Origin: Nitrospirota bacterium | GTDB lineage: Bacteria > Nitrospirota_A > Leptospirillia > Leptospirillales > Leptospirillaceae | Assembly: GCA_021844645.1 (NCBI GenBank) | Contig: JAKBTA010000053.1 | Coordinates: forward strand, 1-9,474 | Reading direction: 5' to 3' | DNA length: 9,474 nucleotides | Shown here: one piece after another, positions 6,179 through 9,474 of the stretch | Layout of the letters: every line of letters starts with the position of its first letter | How positions within the stretch are numbered: position 1 is the first letter of the stretch | Program-made: the position numbers and the translations under genes | The notes under the pieces: generated by a model | What the model was told of the DNA's origin: nothing | What the model saw: the letters and a program-made list of their open reading frames with translations, nothing else | Database searches by the model: none

Positions 6179-7816
6179 TCAAAAGGTGTTCAAGGGGTTT
6201 GGCCCCCTGTTTCGGCCTACAGGAACCATTACAACAAAATGTCCGCCCGGTCCTGTCCCCAGAGAAAGGTTACCTCCGAGATCATCGATGATTTTACGGC
6301 TGATGGCAAGGCCAAGTCCTGTTCCATGAGATTTGGTTGTGAAAAAAGGTTCAAAAATCCGCTCAACCAGATCTTCAGGAACTCCTGGCCCGCTGTCCTG
6401 AACATGGATCTCAACATAATCGCCGTTTTGATGGCCAGAGATTTCTATTGTGCCATGCTGACCGGAAGCATCTATAGCATTTTCAATAAAGTTCAGAAAA
6501 ACCCCCTGAAGGCTTTCCCGGTCAGACTGGACTAGAGGGCATTCCGGTGGAAACTGATAGGTGATGGTAATCCCCATCGCCTCGGTTCTGGGTTGGACAA
6601 GAAAGAGAATATCTTCTATCAGGGAAGGCAGATTCAGTGATGTGGTCGGAGGGGGATCCCTTCGGCTCATGCTGAGAAGCTTCCTGATGGCTTTGATCAT
6701 CCGGTCGATCTGGCCAAGGATCACATGCAGATGCTTTTCTACCGAAGGAGGGAGTCCTTCTTCTTCAAGAGACAACTCCACATGTCCGCTTATGGAATGA
6801 AGGGGATTCCCGAGCTCGTGCGCGACAATCGCGAGGCTTTCTCCGATGGCAGCCATTTTCTCCAGTTCTGAAAGTTTCCTCTGGAAAAAAAACATGTTTC
6901 GTCCGGCTTCTTCTAGGGAGGCATTTTTCTGAATCAATTCATGCGTGGCTTCAGTAATCTTGTTTGTCAGCGTGTCATTGAATTCCTGAACCCGTTGAAG
7001 GAGCTTCCTGTTTTCTTCCGTCCGGTCAGAAAGAATGGAAAGCATCTTGTTGAAACCTCCACTGAACTGCCTGATTTCAAATGTTCCGACAGGGTCAACG
7101 CGGACGTCGAGGTCTCCTTCCCCAACTCTCTCCATAGCTTGAGAGACTTGGTAGAGGGGGGTCAGGACCAGTTTCTTGACGACAATCGAGAGAAGAAATG
7201 CCAGCAACAAAAATCCTGAAAGAAGGAGGAGAAGTGTCCTGTTTTGCTCCCGCTGTGCAAGCATGTCTGCTTCATAAAGTGAAATAAGGACCCCAACGGT
7301 TCCAAGCTTTTTGTTGTGGTGGAGAAATGGGACAACGACATAAAGTCCGGATCGGGTCCCGATAGGTTCCCGGACGCTGATCCAGTTCAGGTGATGGGAG
7401 ATGACAACGGTATGGGCCTGACTTTCCTTGAGGGACAAAGGCGTATTGGGGTAGCTGATGATTCTGGGAAATTCTTCTCCCTCTGTGAGCAGATCGACCC
7501 GTTTGACGTTATGCCGGATGGTCATAACCGCTTTCATCTCTTTTTGGAGAGCGATCAGTCCCCGTCGATCGACAGTCGATCTCGATCCGGTCGCTCCGTT
7601 TGCCGCCGGGAGAATCCTGTCCGCTTCATGGTGCATCTCCACTCCGAAGGCAAACTCTTGGGCGACAAGGCGACCTTCGTTTTCAAGGGCAAGGACTGCT
7701 CCCCTGTGAACAAGAATATTATCCCAAAAAGCAAACGCGCCCATCAGCGCAGAAATCAGTGCGGCCACAATAACGATCATGAGTGGTTGAAGCCTGATGG
7801 GTGGCTGGATGGTCAT
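6179..7816 (-). CDS. Membrane sensor histidine kinase
   Basis: A 545-residue inner-membrane kinase. A first transmembrane segment at about 11-31, an extracytoplasmic domain of about 160 residues (32-193) and a second transmembrane segment at about 194-214 are followed by a HAMP domain (about 213-265) and a predicted coiled-coil linker (265-320). The H-box VAHELGNPLHS contains H333 as the likely phosphorylation site. The ATP-binding domain has N-box NFIENAIDA (442-450), G1 DSGPGVP (474-480), F-box FEPFFTTK (488-495) and G2 GTGLGLAIS (498-506). The sensor domain holds three His-His pairs (62-63, 141-142, 166-167). The ATG lies 2 nt after the upstream gene's TAA, with no good Shine-Dalgarno, so translation is likely coupled. 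A T8 run (minus strand) at 6885-6892 encodes Phe309-311 in the linker. Signal unknown; partner is the adjacent receiver. Confidence 0.94.
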   Translation of the reverse strand: MTIQPPIRLQPLMIVIVAALISALMGAFAFWDNILVHRGAVLALENEGRLVAQEFAFGVEMHHEADRILPAANGATGSRSTVDRRGLIALQKEMKAVMTIRHNVKRVDLLTEGEEFPRIISYPNTPLSLKESQAHTVVISHHLNWISVREPIGTRSGLYVVVPFLHHNKKLGTVGVLISLYEADMLAQREQNRTLLLLLSGFLLLAFLLSIVVKKLVLTPLYQVSQAMERVGEGDLDVRVDPVGTFEIRQFSGGFNKMLSILSDRTEENRKLLQRVQEFNDTLTNKITEATHELIQKNASLEEAGRNMFFFQRKLSELEKMAAIGESLAIVAHELGNPLHSISGHVELSLEEEGLPPSVEKHLHVILGQIDRMIKAIRKLLSMSRRDPPPTTSLNLPSLIEDILFLVQPRTEAMGITITYQFPPECPLVQSDRESLQGVFLNFIENAIDASGQHGTIEISGHQNGDYVEIHVQDSGPGVPEDLVERIFEPFFTTKSHGTGLGLAISRKIIDDLGGNLSLGTGPGGHFVVMVPVGRNRGPNPLNTF

Positions 7817-7818
7817 CG

Positions 7819-8349
7819 TTATTTAGCTGAAATCGGGTAAGGACTGTTTTTATAATTCTGGCTGTAGGAGATGTAGTGGCGGGCCGATTGTCTTATCCAC
7901 TCTTTTTCTTCATCTGTCAGAGTTCTCTTGACTTTCGCCGGGCTGCCAAGGGCGAGATGCCCTGACGGGATAATTGTGCCTTCTGTGACCAGGGAGCCTG
8001 CTCCAATAATCGTGTCGTCTCCGATAACAGCTCCATCCATGATAATGGATCCCATGCCGACAAGGATCCTGTTGCCCAATGTGCACCCATGGAGAATGAC
8101 CCGATGGCCCACGGTGACATTGGACCCTATCGTGAGTGAAAATCTGTTTCTTGTGACATGACATACGGATAGATCCTGAATGTTGGTTCTTTGCCCGATT
8201 CGGATTCGATGAACGTCCCCTCTGACAACCGCTCCGAACCAGATGGAGGAATCTTTTCCGATTGTTGTGTCCCCAATCACCTGCGCTGATTCGGCAATCC
8301 ATGCCGATGGAGCAATTTTGGGGAGAATACCCTTATAAGGGAGGATCAT
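7819..8349 (-). CDS. Gamma-class carbonic anhydrase-like hexapeptide protein
   Basis: A 176-residue left-handed beta-helix protein of the gamma carbonic anhydrase / YrdA-PaaY family, normally a cytoplasmic trimer. Repeating hexapeptide turns run from about residue 11 to 135 (IGDTTIG, IGSNVTVG, LGNRILVG, IGDDTIIG). The metal-binding histidines are H64 (CHVT), H82 (VGH) and H87 (LHGC), and the conserved RGD is at 43-45. It lacks the long acidic loop of archaeal Cam, as CamH and YrdA types do, so CO2 hydration is possible but not assured; a metal-dependent thioesterase-like or acyltransferase role is the alternative. A C-terminal helix (145-165) is typical. The ATG has AAGGAG 7 nt upstream. It is the first gene of the long minus-strand operon, directly before the histidine kinase. 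Confidence 0.9.
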   Translation of the reverse strand: MILPYKGILPKIAPSAWIAESAQVIGDTTIGKDSSIWFGAVVRGDVHRIRIGQRTNIQDLSVCHVTRNRFSLTIGSNVTVGHRVILHGCTLGNRILVGMGSIIMDGAVIGDDTIIGAGSLVTEGTIIPSGHLALGSPAKVKRTLTDEEKEWIRQSARHYISYSQNYKNSPYPISAK

Positions 8350-8531
8350 GGGAAAGCTCCTTGAAAACCTTTAGGCATCTGTCTGGCCGGCAATGCACTG
8401 ACGACTTTCTGATGCAAATTGATGATAATGATGAGGATAACAAATGTGGGATCTGTCTTCCAGCGATCTTGCCGGAAAACATTCTCGATTTTTGATCAGG
8501 ATTTTCAGGAATCAATCTGGGGAAAATAAAG
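8350..8531. promoter_or_regulatory. Divergent promoter region between gamma-CA and HAD genes
   Basis: This 182-nt region separates genes read in opposite directions, so it should hold promoters for both. On the minus strand TATCAT (complement of plus-strand 8424-8429 area) is a fair -10 with only a weak CCCACA 17 nt before it. On the plus strand I find no good pair. A degenerate GAT-type triplet run lies at 8421-8441, and TTGAT/ATCAA half-sites separated by 13 nt lie at 8492-8514. AAGGAG for the minus gene and GGGGA (8519-8523) for the plus gene act as ribosome binding sites. No gene is supported inside it. Confidence 0.4.
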
Positions 8532-9212
8532 ATGATCAGGGCTGTTCTGTTTGATTTTAATGGGGTCATTATTGATGATGAGCGGGTGCATCTTGATCTT
8601 TTTGTAGAAGTCCTTTCTCCTTATGGAGTTGTTGTCGACAGGGACTTGTATTGGAAAGAGTTTCTGGGGATGGACGACAGGGGTGCTCTATCAGGCCTTT
8701 GGTCCAGCCATTTTGGAAAGCCCCCTGAAGATCAGATACTCTGCGAACTGATTGAAAAAAAAGCGAAAATTTATATGGAGAGACTCTCTTCAGGTCTCCC
8801 TCTGTATAACGGCGTTTTATCCCTGGTGACGGATCTGTCCCATATTTATCCCATGGGAATTGTTTCGGGGGCCCTTCGACCAGAAATTGAGGGGACTCTT
8901 TCTCAAAACGGTTTGATGGAGTGTTTTCAATTTATTGTCAGCGCTGAGGATACGGAAAGAGGGAAGCCGGATCCCGAAGGGTATGTAAAAGGCTTCTCCC
9001 GTTTGGCCTTGATGGACTGCCTGGAAGGGCTTTCTCATGACGAGGTTCTGGTGATTGAAGATTCTGTCCAGGGCGTGGAAGCAGCAAAGCGCGCGGGGTT
9101 AAAAGCATTTGCCGTTTGCCATACCTACTCCCCACAATCTTTTTCCCATGCGGACAGGGTTTATCCGGATGTCGGGAAGATCCAGCTTCAGGATGTGCTT
9201 TCGCTGCCCTGA
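8532..9212 (+). CDS. HAD-superfamily hydrolase (subfamily IA-like), DFN variant
   Basis: A 226-residue cytoplasmic haloacid dehalogenase-fold protein resembling beta-phosphoglucomutase and CbbY-type phosphatases. Motif I is DFNGVIIDDE with nucleophile D8, but the second Asp used as general acid/base is N10. Motif II is S112 (GIVSGAL), motif III K145 (GKPDPEGY) and motif IV E176-D177 (VIEDSVQGVEAA). The helical cap lies at about residues 15-85. The full set of other motifs suggests a folded, probably active protein, with substrate unknown. The ATG has GGGGA 8 nt upstream. It is transcribed away from the carbonic anhydrase operon. An A8 run occurs at 8755-8762. Confidence 0.9.
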   Translation: MIRAVLFDFNGVIIDDERVHLDLFVEVLSPYGVVVDRDLYWKEFLGMDDRGALSGLWSSHFGKPPEDQILCELIEKKAKIYMERLSSGLPLYNGVLSLVTDLSHIYPMGIVSGALRPEIEGTLSQNGLMECFQFIVSAEDTERGKPDPEGYVKGFSRLALMDCLEGLSHDEVLVIEDSVQGVEAAKRAGLKAFAVCHTYSPQSFSHADRVYPDVGKIQLQDVLSLP

Positions 9213-9255
9213 ACTTTGGAGAGTATCAGGATATTTCGTGAGATCACATTGTTCC

Positions 9256-9271
9256 TGTGATGGGTATCACC
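9256..9271. promoter_or_regulatory. CRP/FNR-family-like operator candidate
   Basis: TGTGATGGGTATCACC matches the CRP-type layout TGTGA-N6-TCACA at nine of ten half-site bases. It sits between the HAD gene and the gene starting at 9422, about 45-50 nt before the transcription start implied by the candidate promoter. A further ATCACA at 9243-9248 pairs with TGTGAT at 9256-9261, and GTGA at 9238-9241 lies just before it, so several copies of the half-site cluster here. A weak terminator is an alternative reading, because a GTGAT-gggt-ATCAC hairpin is followed by T5. Confidence 0.4.
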
Positions 9272-9276
9272 GATTT

Positions 9277-9305
9277 TTGGAGAGAATACTTTAAAATATG
9301 ATAAA
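9277..9305 (+). promoter_or_regulatory. Weak promoter candidate for the gene at 9422
   Basis: TTGGAG (9277-9282), a 17-nt spacer and GATAAA (9300-9305) form a weak sigma-70-like pair within an AT-rich stretch. The overlapping TATGAT at 9297-9302 is a better -10 but lacks a -35 at normal distance. Confidence 0.25.
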
Positions 9306-9421
9306 ATGCATCCGGCATTACCTCTGTGTCTTGAGTGGCAATGGGTGTTTTATTCTGTCAAGGACATTTTTCACGTTGTGTTTTGGTTCTTAACTTTTAT
9401 GGTTTTCATGAGGAGTATTGA

Positions 9422-9474
9422 ATGGCGTCAAACAGTGTGCGTTCTTTTCTGAAAGTTGTTTTCTTATCCTCGTT
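9422..9474 (+). CDS. Start of a probable exported protein, cut by window edge
   Basis: An ATG with GAGGAG about 6 nt upstream begins an open frame that continues past the window end. Only 17 codons are visible: MASNSVRSFLKVVFLSS. A basic residue pair followed by a hydrophobic run suggests a signal peptide or membrane anchor. Nothing more can be said about function. The preceding 209-nt gap with a CRP-like site suggests its own promoter. Confidence 0.55.
   Translation, partial: MASNSVRSFLKVVFLSS

Noticed and set aside
7316..7840. 174-codon plus-strand open frame opposite the kinase
   Set aside because: Antisense to the sensor domain of a well-supported kinase, without recognisable domain.
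8262..8495. Small open frames in the divergent region (plus 8262-8495, minus 8333-8569)
   Set aside because: Each overlaps the start of a real gene on the opposite strand and neither shows a family motif; the acidic DDNDEDN stretch comes from the GAT-type triplet run.
8492..8514. TTGAT...ATCAA inverted repeat as an FNR box
   Set aside because: The half-sites are 13 nt apart instead of the 4 nt of an FNR box.

Overview
The window reads as chromosomal DNA from a Gram-negative, moderate-GC (about half G+C) bacterium. It has a periplasmic HtrA protease, a complete ruvCAB set and a membrane histidine kinase. The overall look recalls Nitrospirota such as Leptospirillum, but that is recollection of family resemblance, not a search result. 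There are eleven protein genes: nine complete or nearly so on the minus strand (the last one cut by the left edge), and two on the plus strand at the right (the last one cut by the right edge). I see no tRNA, rRNA, CRISPR array, insertion sequence or phage gene.

Right half, minus strand (8349 down to 2004): seven closely packed genes that look like one operon. In order they are a gamma-class carbonic anhydrase-like hexapeptide protein, a membrane histidine kinase, a stand-alone receiver-domain response regulator, a periplasmic HtrA/DegP-type protease, then ruvC, ruvA and ruvB. Gaps run from 26 nt down to overlaps of 14 nt. The first four suggest an envelope, pH or metal stress module; the last three form the Holliday junction resolvasome. 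RuvB most likely starts at a TTG inside the end of ruvA, and RuvC at a GTG just after htrA.

Left part, minus strand (1860 down to 1): after a 143-nt gap comes a second, smaller operon. It holds an IsdG/HmoB-like heme monooxygenase-fold protein with the Asn-Trp-His triad, a ThiI/MnmA-type PP-loop ATPase with three likely functional cysteines, and a radical SAM enzyme truncated by the window edge. Both junctions in this operon are four-base TTGA overlaps, so the second and third genes each begin with TTG.

Right end, plus strand: a divergent 182-nt region separates the large operon from a HAD-family phosphatase-like gene whose nucleophile motif reads DFN instead of DFD. Beyond it, a 209-nt region carries a near-consensus CRP-like palindrome and a weak promoter candidate ahead of the start of a probable exported protein.

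I do not see a clearly new biological system. The observations most worth a second look are the C8 tract that could join the response regulator to HtrA in one frame, the three His-His pairs in the kinase sensor domain, the CRP-like site at the right end, and the consecutive TTGA junctions.
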